Notes under the pieces: model-generated
What the model saw: the letters and a program-made list of their open reading frames with translations, nothing else
Told to the model about the DNA's origin: nothing
Databases searched by the model: none
In this document: positions 32,282-39,202 of the stretch, in pieces
How the letters are laid out: every line of letters starts with the position of its first letter
Position numbering within the stretch: the first letter of the stretch is position 1
Translations under genes and position numbers: made by a program
DNA from: Cytophagaceae bacterium
GTDB taxonomy: Bacteria; Bacteroidota; Bacteroidia; Cytophagales; Flexibacteraceae
Direction: 5' to 3'
Assembly (NCBI GenBank): GCA_947458545.1
Contig: CANGYH010000004.1
Coordinates: 124,001-188,000 of the forward strand
Length of the DNA: 64,000 nucleotides

Positions 32282-32312
32282 CAAGCAGCCCGGCCTATGG
32301 CCGGGCTGCTTG
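32282..32312. terminator. Strong bidirectional terminator of the cargo island
   Basis: CAAGCAGCCCGGCC and GGCCGGGCTGCTTG form a perfect 14-bp stem with a 3-nt loop, preceded by TCTTTTTG and followed by TTTATC. It ends the amidoligase operon on the plus strand and the convergent membrane-protein operon on the minus strand. Confidence 0.75.
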
Positions 32313-32334
32313 TTTATCAATACGTTTCACACTG

Positions 32335-32565
32335 TCAGTCTCTGTCCTTTCCGTAGGGTGAGTAGAGAGTAACGTATTTGATAATGAAGGCCAAGATGGC
32401 CGCTGATATAAGAGCTGTTCGGAAGTAAAAGGCATTTCCACCTTCTGTTCCCCAAATTGGGACAACCAAGGCGACTAGGAAGTCCAGAACTATGTAGAGC
32501 ACCGAGAAAACTGCTATGAATGAGGCCATTAGCGATATCCAGTGCCTGAAAGTGGTCATGACCAT
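32335..32565 (-). CDS. Small two-helix membrane protein, partner of the EVE-like cargo protein
   Basis: 76 residues with two transmembrane helices (about 9-37, SLMASFIAVFSVLYIVLDFLVALVV, and about 46-67, FYFRTALISAAILAFII) and a short charged C-terminus (SPYGKDRD). It starts 9 nt after the stop of the upstream EVE-like/membrane gene, so the two form one operon. An alternative start is the third codon (ATG). AT-rich relative to the phage. Function unknown; a membrane effector or anchor for the upstream protein is plausible. Confidence 0.65.
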   Translation of the reverse strand: MVMTTFRHWISLMASFIAVFSVLYIVLDFLVALVVPIWGTEGGNAFYFRTALISAAILAFIIKYVTLYSPYGKDRD

Positions 32566-32574
32566 ATAACCTAT

Positions 32575-33663
32575 TTACGAGGTTTGGGGTTCGGAATTGG
32601 AGCCTTTCTCAGGTTTCTCATCCTCCTTAGCTTTCGTAGGGTCAAGTTTAGGGCTTTCATTTGGATCATGCAAGGCCTTCATCATCTCGGTGACTGGTTC
32701 AACCTCCAGCTCCGCCATCTTCGCTTTAAGTATCTGCGCAGTCAACTTGCGTCGCTGTTTTGCGTTCAAGAAGACAGTAAGGCTATTAAACAAGCCCGGA
32801 GTGGTAAGGTCTAATCCCCAAGACTTAACACGTAGGCCACCTCCAAATAGGGCTACTGTAGTAATTGAGGCAATAGCAATGATGAGGGCAGAGTTTTGAG
32901 AGATGAACTCAAGCCATCCTGGACTCTGGACGTTAGTCTTAAACTCGATGCGCTCCGGGTTAGGGGATAGCTTAAGCTCCGCTTCAAGGTCGTCAAGAAG
33001 CTCGAAAATTGCGCTGCCCATCTTAAAATAGTCCCTGCCGTAGATACCGTCGATATGGCCTACCTCAATCTTAATGTGCGTGCGCCCTGCTTTGGTGTAG
33101 AGGCCATACATCTCCCGATCAATAAGGTCGCCATAAGCAGTGGCTTCGCTTAAGGTCTGGTAGCTGACGAACGCACTACGCAGATTAGCTTCTACCAAAT
33201 GCCGCGGCTTAGTTACCACCCACCTTACACTTCTGCGCTTTTTGAACCCTTGTTCCAGCCCTGCGATTTTCTCCGTCATCTCAAAGGGCTCACCCTTCTG
33301 AATGATTCCAAAGGAGAACTCCTGGGAATGATGGCTAGGAATGACAACAACGTCGCCAGGCTTCATTTCCATAATGAAGCGGTGTATGAGGCCTGCAGCT
33401 CGTCTCGGCTGGCTCATACCTGGATAGTGAGTATCCACAAGCGCACCTAGGTCGCCTTTGGCCTGAATCGTCATCCGGGCGTTGAAAAGGGGCACAAGGT
33501 CATAGCCAATACCAATTGTCTTGCTGGCCTTGAAGTCATCATAGAACTCGCCCCCATTAGTTCGTATGAACCAGTAACGGCAAGCCGGATCGATGACCGT
33601 GATTTTTTTTGCCGCAGCTTCGATCTCTTGAAGCAGCCGGGCGTTTGTTATTTGGGTATCCAT
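32575..33663 (-). CDS. EVE/Mrr-N-like sensor domain joined to a membrane segment; candidate defence cargo
   Basis: 362 residues from ATG 33663 (a TTG at 33711 in frame is part of the -7 box). Residues about 28-155 follow the EVE-like pattern: CRYWFIRTNGGEFYDDF, then TIGIGYDLV (49-57) and IHRFIMEMKPGDVVVIPS (93-110), FGIIQKG (118-124), as in the N-terminal domains of Mrr-like restriction enzymes that read modified bases. After a helical linker comes a hydrophobic helix (about 257-276, NSALIIAIASITTVALFGGG) and a lysine- and glutamate-rich C-terminus. No nuclease motif is seen, so a membrane output is more likely than DNA cleavage. AT-rich, with its own promoter; operon with a two-helix membrane protein. 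Confidence 0.6.
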   Translation of the reverse strand: MDTQITNARLLQEIEAAAKKITVIDPACRYWFIRTNGGEFYDDFKASKTIGIGYDLVPLFNARMTIQAKGDLGALVDTHYPGMSQPRRAAGLIHRFIMEMKPGDVVVIPSHHSQEFSFGIIQKGEPFEMTEKIAGLEQGFKKRRSVRWVVTKPRHLVEANLRSAFVSYQTLSEATAYGDLIDREMYGLYTKAGRTHIKIEVGHIDGIYGRDYFKMGSAIFELLDDLEAELKLSPNPERIEFKTNVQSPGWLEFISQNSALIIAIASITTVALFGGGLRVKSWGLDLTTPGLFNSLTVFLNAKQRRKLTAQILKAKMAELEVEPVTEMMKALHDPNESPKLDPTKAKEDEKPEKGSNSEPQTS

Positions 33664-33708
33664 AGGGTTGTCCTGGGGATTGACCTTTTCCTTACTGGAA
33701 TAGGGCTC

Positions 33709-33762
33709 CAAAGGTAAGGATGTATGTTGTAATGATGTACAACATTACAAGATATTGATATC
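33709..33762 (-). promoter_or_regulatory. Promoter and operator-like repeats of the EVE-like gene
   Basis: TACCTTTG on the minus strand at 33716-33709 is the -7 box. Upstream, TTGTAATG (33727-33734) and CATTACAA (33743-33750) form an inverted repeat with an 8-nt spacer; the half-site ATTACAAG (33744-33751) equals that of the early operator at 12149-12164. GATATTGATATC (33751-33762), a palindrome, abuts it and resembles the TATATCAATTCGATATA element at 12109. Confidence 0.5.
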
Positions 33763-33813
33763 TGGTCAAACTTATTATTCGCTTTATCTTACCAAGAGTC
33801 TACTAGATGAGCA

Positions 33814-33840
33814 AAAGCCCGGGAGTAAGGCCAGGGCTTT
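33814..33840. terminator. Hairpin upstream of the small RNA
   Basis: AAAGCCC and GGGCTTT pair over 7 bp around a 13-nt loop, followed by AGTGTTTT. It insulates the cargo promoter from the small-RNA unit. Confidence 0.5.
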
Positions 33841-33860
33841 AGTGTTTTAACGGCTTATAC

Positions 33861-33968
33861 TATATTTGTCTACCGCCCGCTGCGGGGCTTCATGGTCGCA
33901 GCGGGGATGCCGCCCCGGTAGGTAGTTCTCCGGCCCGCCCCTGCTTCCCAAGGCAGGGGCTATTTTTT
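33861..33968 (+). ncRNA. Candidate small RNA with own promoter and terminator
   Basis: TATATTTG at 33861-33868 fits the -7 box; no clear -33 TTG is seen. Directly after it the transcript would fold: CTACCG (33870-33875) with CGGTAG (33916-33921), enclosing a 9-bp stem CCCGCTGCG (33876-33884)/CGCAGCGGG (33897-33905). It ends in a classic terminator, GCCCCTGC (33937-33944)/GCAGGGGC (33953-33960) followed by TATTTTTTG. Total length about 95 nt. No credible ribosome site or reading frame. It lies between the cargo genes and the portal block, so it may be a cargo-borne regulatory RNA. Confidence 0.6.
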
Positions 33969-34392
33969 GCCCGGCCCAAACTGTGCCTGGCTTCAAATGC
34001 CCCCCTGGTTGCGGTTCTTGCAGCGCTACTCGGCCCTGTCCCTGCAAGCCCTATCTGCCCTTGCGCCCTTGCGGCTTTGCCCTTGCGCACTTGCGCCTTA
34101 ACACCCAGCGCCAGCCCAGACACTTGCGCAAGGCCCTGGGGCTTGCGCCCCTTGCAAGGCCGAGGCTTTCATATATCCGCCAAACGGGCCTTGCCGACTT
34201 GCGCTTTTGCGAAAGCGCGCCCGCGTGCTGCTCTCACAGGAACGTCGCAAAATAAAAACCTCTCGGGCCTCTAATGCGCTGATTTACAACATTGTCGCAG
34301 GTAAATGTATCGCAATCCAAAAGGGCATAGTTTAGCCCTTCACATCCGCCCCAGGCTTCGGCAAGCTTTGCACAAACAGCCGCCCCTACAGC
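33969..34392. repeat. Non-coding stretch with seven CTTGCG repeats before the portal block
   Basis: CTTGCG occurs at 34060, 34068, 34082, 34090, 34133, 34142 and 34198, the first four in 8-, 14- and 8-bp steps, one within the palindrome CTTGCGCAAG (34133-34142). Near the end AAGGGC/GCCCTT (about 34320-34341) makes a small hairpin before the next gene. The open frames on both strands have repeat-driven composition and are not believed. It could be a protein-binding array or packaging site. Confidence 0.45.
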
Positions 34393-34707
34393 ATGTCAGA
34401 AGACCTGATCTGTATCCGGCGAGTCTTATCGGAGATCTACTGCGCCCCTGAGCCATTCGCACTGACATTCATCACGCAGGACGGCAGAAGGGTCACGAAA
34501 GAATCCGTCCGGATCGGAGGAGGCAAGAGGCTGACGCAGAGGCAAGGGCAGGTGGTACCTGCTGCGCCTACCCGAGAGGGCAGACGCATCAAGGAAAATC
34601 ACCTGCTACTCCTCTACGACAACCTCGCCCGCCATCCCTTTTACGCAAAAATCTGCCTGCTCACGCATTGGAACGGGCTAAGAATCAAGCACCTATATGG
34701 TAAATGA
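34393..34707 (+). CDS. Small phage protein upstream of the portal
   Basis: 104 residues, basic (about 20 Arg/Lys), overlapping the portal gene by 11 nt. A central segment (SVRIGGGKRLTQRQGQVVPAAPTREGRRIKENHLLLLYDN) and the ending HWNGLRIKHLYGK suggest nucleic-acid or DNA-end binding. Unknown role in head assembly or packaging; kept because of the overlap with the portal gene and the same direction. Confidence 0.6.
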   Translation: MSEDLICIRRVLSEIYCAPEPFALTFITQDGRRVTKESVRIGGGKRLTQRQGQVVPAAPTREGRRIKENHLLLLYDNLARHPFYAKICLLTHWNGLRIKHLYGK

Positions 34708-35983
34708 GCACATCCAGCTAGACCGCAACGTCTGGCTACTGCCCAAATCAGGCGTACTCATCGACTTTGCCGCCCGCGACTCTGCCTTCTCGGACACCAG
34801 CTTCGAGGCCAAGTCCGGCGAGTTCAAGTTCGCCAAATGGGGCAAGGTCAACCTGCTTCCCCAGACCATGCTCGACCTGGTCACGCGCAACCACATCAAG
34901 GCCAAGCTGCTCACGACCGAGGAGGAGTACCTCTACGGCGCGGGCCTGAAGATCTTTAAGCGCACCCTGGTAGATGGCACCGAGCGCATCGAGCCCGCGT
35001 TCCATCCGGATATCCAGCGCTTTCTCAACAGCTTCAACCACCGCCGCTACATACAGCGGGCGATCAACAACTACGTCAACACGGCCAACGTGTTCACGGA
35101 GTTCGTGTTCAACGCCCTTCGCAACGTCGTTTCGCTCAAGTGCCACGACTCAACGGACGTCCGTGCCGGCATCATCGACCTGGCCAACGGCTCGGGCGAG
35201 GTGGAGCAATACGGCATCTGCCCTGACTGGAGCAAGACGCCCGGCGAGAAGAACCCGCTTGTGGTGGTGGATGCCTACCGCCCTGGGCAGATGCAGGCCA
35301 AATGCATCTTCCACGCCAGCCGTGAGCGCATGGGCCAGAAGTATTACAGCTACCCGGACTGGTGGGGTACCATGACGTGGACGGAGGTATCCAACCTGAT
35401 TCCGCTCTTCCACCGCAACGGCCTCAAAAACGGTTACAATATCAAGTACCTGATCAAGGTACCCAAGTCCTACTTTGACCGAATGGCCAACACCGACGAG
35501 GAGCGCGAGGCCAAGCGGCGCAAGCTGCGCGAGGACTTCGACTCGTTCTTCGCCGGTGCCGAGAATGCCGACAAGACCATCTGGTCAACCTATGACCTGG
35601 ACGCCAGCGGTCGGCAACAGCCCGGCATCGTCGTGGAGACGGTCGGCCAGACGGACTCCGACAAGAGCTACATCGAGCTGGACAGGCAGGCGAACATGAA
35701 CCAGGCCGTCGGCCATGGCGTGTTGCCCCAACTGGCCGGTATCGGCGACGGCTCCAACAAGGGCACGTCTGGCTCCGAACTACGGATCGTGTCCCAGCTC
35801 CATACGGCGCTCAAAACGCCCATGCCACGCCAGGTGCTGCTCGAGCCCTTTGAGATCGTAGCCCGGCACAATGGCTGGCCCGCCGAGTACTTCGTCGCCT
35901 TTTCGGACATCGAGATCACAACCTTAGACCAGAACCCGACGGGTAAGCAGCGGGTGGTAGATAATGGCCAGAACAATCTTTAA
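34697..35983 (+). CDS. Portal protein
   Basis: 428 residues. The segment NHIKAKLLTTEEEYLYGAGLKIFKR followed by a helical stem and the C-terminal LPQLAGIGDGSNKGTSGSELRIV... LEPFEIVARHNGWPAEYFVAF matches Bacteroidota-type phage portals; the GIGDGSN..GTS motif is a recurring portal feature. It forms the dodecameric DNA gate at one capsid vertex. Overlaps the next gene by 20 nt. Normally it follows the large terminase directly; here the cargo island separates them. Confidence 0.78.
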   Translation: MVNEHIQLDRNVWLLPKSGVLIDFAARDSAFSDTSFEAKSGEFKFAKWGKVNLLPQTMLDLVTRNHIKAKLLTTEEEYLYGAGLKIFKRTLVDGTERIEPAFHPDIQRFLNSFNHRRYIQRAINNYVNTANVFTEFVFNALRNVVSLKCHDSTDVRAGIIDLANGSGEVEQYGICPDWSKTPGEKNPLVVVDAYRPGQMQAKCIFHASRERMGQKYYSYPDWWGTMTWTEVSNLIPLFHRNGLKNGYNIKYLIKVPKSYFDRMANTDEEREAKRRKLREDFDSFFAGAENADKTIWSTYDLDASGRQQPGIVVETVGQTDSDKSYIELDRQANMNQAVGHGVLPQLAGIGDGSNKGTSGSELRIVSQLHTALKTPMPRQVLLEPFEIVARHNGWPAEYFVAFSDIEITTLDQNPTGKQRVVDNGQNNL

Positions 35984-36953
35984 CGACTTCGCCCAAATCA
36001 AGGAGATCGTCGGTACGGTACAAAAGAACATGGCCATGGCGACGCTTGAGGGCTACATCCTTCAGGCGCAGGAGCACTACATCCTGCCCGTGCTGGGCAG
36101 GCCGCTGCTGCAGGCCCTGGTGATAGGCGTAAACAGCGACAACCTGACCGCCGCCTATGGTGACTTGCTCGCCTACGTGCAGCGCCCGCTGGCATTCTAT
36201 GCCCTCGTTGCCGCCGCCCCAACGCTGATGGTGCAGACGGGCGACCGCGGCATTGTGGAGGGATTGAGTGACGAAGCGGCCCCGACGCGCCAGTGGGTGA
36301 TGCGAGACCTGGTCGAGAGCTGGCTGCAGTCAGCAGATCTCTTCACCGATATGCTCCTCGAGTTTCTCGAGGAGAACGCGCAGGCCTACCCGGAGTGGGC
36401 AAGCTCGGATGCCTACACAGTACTCAACAGTACCATCGTGCGCTCGGCCGCGCATTTGAGCCGCTACGTCAACGTGCAGGGCAGCCGCCGCACCTTCCTG
36501 GCGCTGCGGCCTTACCTGCTCCGCGCCCAGGAGCTACACCTTCCCGAGGTGTTGGGCGAGGCCCTGTACGCAGAGCTTACCCAAGCCCTGGCCGACGGCC
36601 AGCCGGGTACGTCCATGGAGGGCCTGGCCAAGGCCTGTATGCCCTTCGTGGCCCATGCGGCCATGGTGGAGGCCCTGCCCGAGATCACCGTGCAAATCAG
36701 CGGCAGCGGCATCAAGGTGCTTCAATCCAGCGACGGCATCAACAGCCGCCTACAGGCTTCAGACACGGCCATCTCGGCCTTGCAGGCCAAGCACCAGCGC
36801 CTGGCAGACACCTACCGGGTGGCGCTCATCAAGTACCTCGAGTCTTACGCAGACCTATATCCATCCTACGTGCCTGCCGCTGCCGGCACTTCACCTTACC
36901 TCACCCGGTTGCCCGACAACAGCGACGCTTCAGCCAAATCCTTCCTGATCTGA
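35964..36953 (+). CDS. Head-tail connector-type protein, DUF6712-like
   Basis: 329 residues, mostly helical, with two similar halves: TLEGYILQAQEHYILPVLGRPLLQALV (about 27-53) and LALRPYLLRAQELHLPEVLGEALYAELTQAL (about 178-208). This duplicated pattern (helix then I/LPVLG/LPEVLG and a leucine-rich helix) is that of the Bacteroidota phage family DUF6712, thought to be a connector or head-completion protein. Overlaps the portal gene by 20 nt and is followed 1 nt later by the holin. Confidence 0.65.
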   Translation: MARTIFNDFAQIKEIVGTVQKNMAMATLEGYILQAQEHYILPVLGRPLLQALVIGVNSDNLTAAYGDLLAYVQRPLAFYALVAAAPTLMVQTGDRGIVEGLSDEAAPTRQWVMRDLVESWLQSADLFTDMLLEFLEENAQAYPEWASSDAYTVLNSTIVRSAAHLSRYVNVQGSRRTFLALRPYLLRAQELHLPEVLGEALYAELTQALADGQPGTSMEGLAKACMPFVAHAAMVEALPEITVQISGSGIKVLQSSDGINSRLQASDTAISALQAKHQRLADTYRVALIKYLESYADLYPSYVPAAAGTSPYLTRLPDNSDASAKSFLI

Positions 36954-36954
36954 T

Positions 36955-37950
36955 ATGCTACGTTCCTTTCTTCGCGAGCTTGGATTCGAGACCCTGTCCG
37001 AACTGCTCGTCACCGTGCTGGGCATCAAGTCACTTACCCTGGTCGTGCTGCAGGTGTCGGCCGCTTCGCTTGTGGCTGGCTCGGAGTTCCTGGCCGACTA
37101 CATCTATAAGCCGCCCTCGGCGGTGTTCATCATCGTGGGCCTCATCCTGGCAGATACGCTGCTGGGCTTGCTTGTGGCCTACAACGCGGGCCACAAGGTC
37201 GATCTGCGAAAGATGACGCGCATGGTGCCCATCATGCTCTCGCATCTGGCGGTGATGTCGGTCTCCTACCACATCTCGCTGGCAGAGCCGGTGGCCTTCG
37301 CCTGGCTGCCCTCGGCTGTGTTCGGCTTCTTTGCTATGCGCAACTTCCTCTCGGCCGTCCAAAACATGATTCGCCTCGGCTGGATGCGCGGCGAGGTGCT
37401 CGAGTACCTCAACCGCCGCCTCTCGGCCGCAGACGAGCACCACTTGCCCGCCGCCGATAAGCCGGAGCCGCCCGTCCCCGTGCTTGCACTGGTTCTGCTT
37501 GCAGGCCTGACGCTATCTGCTTGCGCCACACGTCAGAGGTGTTACCGCAAGTACGGCGAGCCCGGCCATATCATGTTCGTGCGCGACACGGTGCGACTTA
37601 CCCAGCCCCAGAGCGAGGGCGATAAACGCCTCGAAGCGGACGCGGTAACGCTGCTGGCGCCAGGAGATAGCCTTGTGGCCACCACCCAGGACGGCACGGC
37701 CACGGCCATCCTGACGCGCCTTCCGTCTGCAAGTCCCAGCCAGGCTGGCCCTTACAAGCTAAGGGCCAAGCGGCAGGCGCAGACCTTCGTGCAGCCCAGG
37801 GCCGTGCCCTGCCCGCCCGTGCAGACCATACGCCCGCCTCCCGTCGTCGTCAAGCAGGTGCCCTGGTGGGTAAGCCCTGTTATTTGGGCCTTGCTCACGC
37901 TCCTTGCAGTCCAGACCTTGCGCAAGCGCTTTGGACTTCCGGGATGGTAA
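36955..37950 (+). CDS. Holin fused to a unimolecular-spanin-like lipoprotein/TM domain
   Basis: 331 residues. The first ~150 are a Bacteroidota phage holin with hydrophobic segments at about 27-48, 55-77, 90-108 and 113-130 and charged ends. After a Pro-rich linker comes a second export signal, VLALVLLAGLTLSAC, with lipobox LSAC (Cys190), then a beta/Pro-rich stretch (RPPPVVVKQVP) and a C-terminal transmembrane helix (WWVSPVIWALLTLLAV, about 305-322) with a basic end. Lipoprotein start plus C-terminal membrane helix is the layout of u-spanins, which fuse the membranes at lysis. A GTG at 37480 (Val176) could start the spanin separately. It shares its last bases with the next gene. Confidence 0.72.
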   Translation: MLRSFLRELGFETLSELLVTVLGIKSLTLVVLQVSAASLVAGSEFLADYIYKPPSAVFIIVGLILADTLLGLLVAYNAGHKVDLRKMTRMVPIMLSHLAVMSVSYHISLAEPVAFAWLPSAVFGFFAMRNFLSAVQNMIRLGWMRGEVLEYLNRRLSAADEHHLPAADKPEPPVPVLALVLLAGLTLSACATRQRCYRKYGEPGHIMFVRDTVRLTQPQSEGDKRLEADAVTLLAPGDSLVATTQDGTATAILTRLPSASPSQAGPYKLRAKRQAQTFVQPRAVPCPPVQTIRPPPVVVKQVPWWVSPVIWALLTLLAVQTLRKRFGLPGW

Positions 37951-38717
37951 CTCTGCAAATTGAAGACGCCACGTATCAGGTGCCCTCGCGGCTGGAGGAG
38001 CTGTGTAAAAAACAGCTTCTGGCCTGCGTAGGGCACCTTTTCTTTCCAGATAGACCGGCGGCGCAGGCCGCCGTGCTACTCACGCTGCTGCCGGCAGCGG
38101 CCAAAAAGCAAGTGCGGCGCTTTACGGACGCCCAGCGCCTGGACGTGGTACGTGCCGTCACGGCCTGGATGGGCAAGCCGCACCATACTTGCCCGATTAC
38201 CAGCTTCCGTCTTGGCCTGACGCGCTACCTGCTACCACGATACGAGCGCATATCGCTCATCGAGACGGCCAAAGCGCAAGAAGCCCTTGCCCGTTGGCAA
38301 AAAACCCAGAGCGAGGATGCCCTCAATCTCGCCGTTGCCACGCTTTGCCGCCCCAGGCGGCTGTGGCTGCGCTGCTTCCCCTTCGCCCGGCACTATGCCA
38401 CCGGCTGGGACGGCGACGAACGTGAGCGATACAACGCGGAAATCGTCGCAGCCAGGGCAAAGCGCATGGCCGGGCTGCCGCTGGCCAAGAAACTGCTCGT
38501 GGTATGGCACTTCGAGGGCATGATCGCAACGGCAAAACGGCAGTTCGCTGGCGTCTTCGCCCACTCCGCCCCGGGCTCCAAGCCCGCCCCGCTCATAGAC
38601 ACGGTATTCCACCTCTCCGGCACGGAGCTTGGCGACTACCGAGCCGTGTCACACACGCCGCTCGTCACGGTGCTCTACCTTATCCACACGCGGCTGGAGG
38701 CCGCAGCCCAGCAATGA
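37944..38717 (+). CDS. Hypothetical phage structural protein
   Basis: 257 residues from ATG 37944, overlapping the holin-spanin stop by 7 nt. Helix-rich and basic (RLEELCKKQLLACVGHLFFP, KKQVRRFTDAQRLDVVRAV), with a Cys-containing middle (TCPITSFRLGL, LCRPRRLWLRCFPF). Similar proteins occur between connector and tail genes in Bacteroidota prophages; a tail-assembly role is likely but not shown. Ends by ATGA overlap with the next gene. Confidence 0.6.
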   Translation: MVTLQIEDATYQVPSRLEELCKKQLLACVGHLFFPDRPAAQAAVLLTLLPAAAKKQVRRFTDAQRLDVVRAVTAWMGKPHHTCPITSFRLGLTRYLLPRYERISLIETAKAQEALARWQKTQSEDALNLAVATLCRPRRLWLRCFPFARHYATGWDGDERERYNAEIVAARAKRMAGLPLAKKLLVVWHFEGMIATAKRQFAGVFAHSAPGSKPAPLIDTVFHLSGTELGDYRAVSHTPLVTVLYLIHTRLEAAAQQ

Positions 38718-39202
38718 GCCAGATCATATCTCCCTTTGAGGACTTGAAGTCTTACTTCCAGGAGCTTGCTGGTCTACACAGGCAAGTGGCAGGCTCGTTC
38801 GTGCATGGAGACGTGCGCCGTTTTAAGGAGCGCACCCGCAGCTCGCTCACCTACCCATGCCTCTGGCTGGAGACCCCCGGCCAGGCCCTGCGAGACAACG
38901 GTGCCGGCTCGGTTACGGTCGAGCAGGTAGGCGCCTTCTGCATCCTTTGGAACTCGCCGGACTCTTCTCCGGACGAGCAAGATCAGATATGGGCCCAAAC
39001 CAACCGGATAGCCCTGGAGTTCGTCGCCCGCATACGCCACGACGCGCGGCAACGCGCGCAAAATCTGATAGCCGCCGAGGCTTTCTCGCTTGATCCGCTA
39101 GACACGCTCTTCGTCGACAATGACTTCGGCTGGCGTGTCGAGTTCAGCCTCAAAAAACCCATTGACCTCTGCCACTCATCCGAGCCCTGGAACAATGCCT
39201 AG
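38714..39202 (+). CDS. Phage head-tail joining or tail-terminator-like protein
   Basis: 162 residues from ATG 38714, coupled by ATGA overlap. Alpha/beta composition (ISPFEDLKSYFQELAG, LTYPCLWLETPGQALRDNGAG, VEQVGAFCILWNSPD) and C-terminal strand DNDFGWRVEFSL fit a tail-completion protein placed before the tail genes; the pattern VDNDFGWRVEF recurs in such proteins. Assignment is contextual. Confidence 0.6.
   Translation: MSQIISPFEDLKSYFQELAGLHRQVAGSFVHGDVRRFKERTRSSLTYPCLWLETPGQALRDNGAGSVTVEQVGAFCILWNSPDSSPDEQDQIWAQTNRIALEFVARIRHDARQRAQNLIAAEAFSLDPLDTLFVDNDFGWRVEFSLKKPIDLCHSSEPWNNA

Noticed and set aside
33847-34274. Overlapping frames on both strands around the small RNA and CTTGCG array
   Set aside because: Composition follows the repeats and hairpins; no start context and no relation to known proteins.
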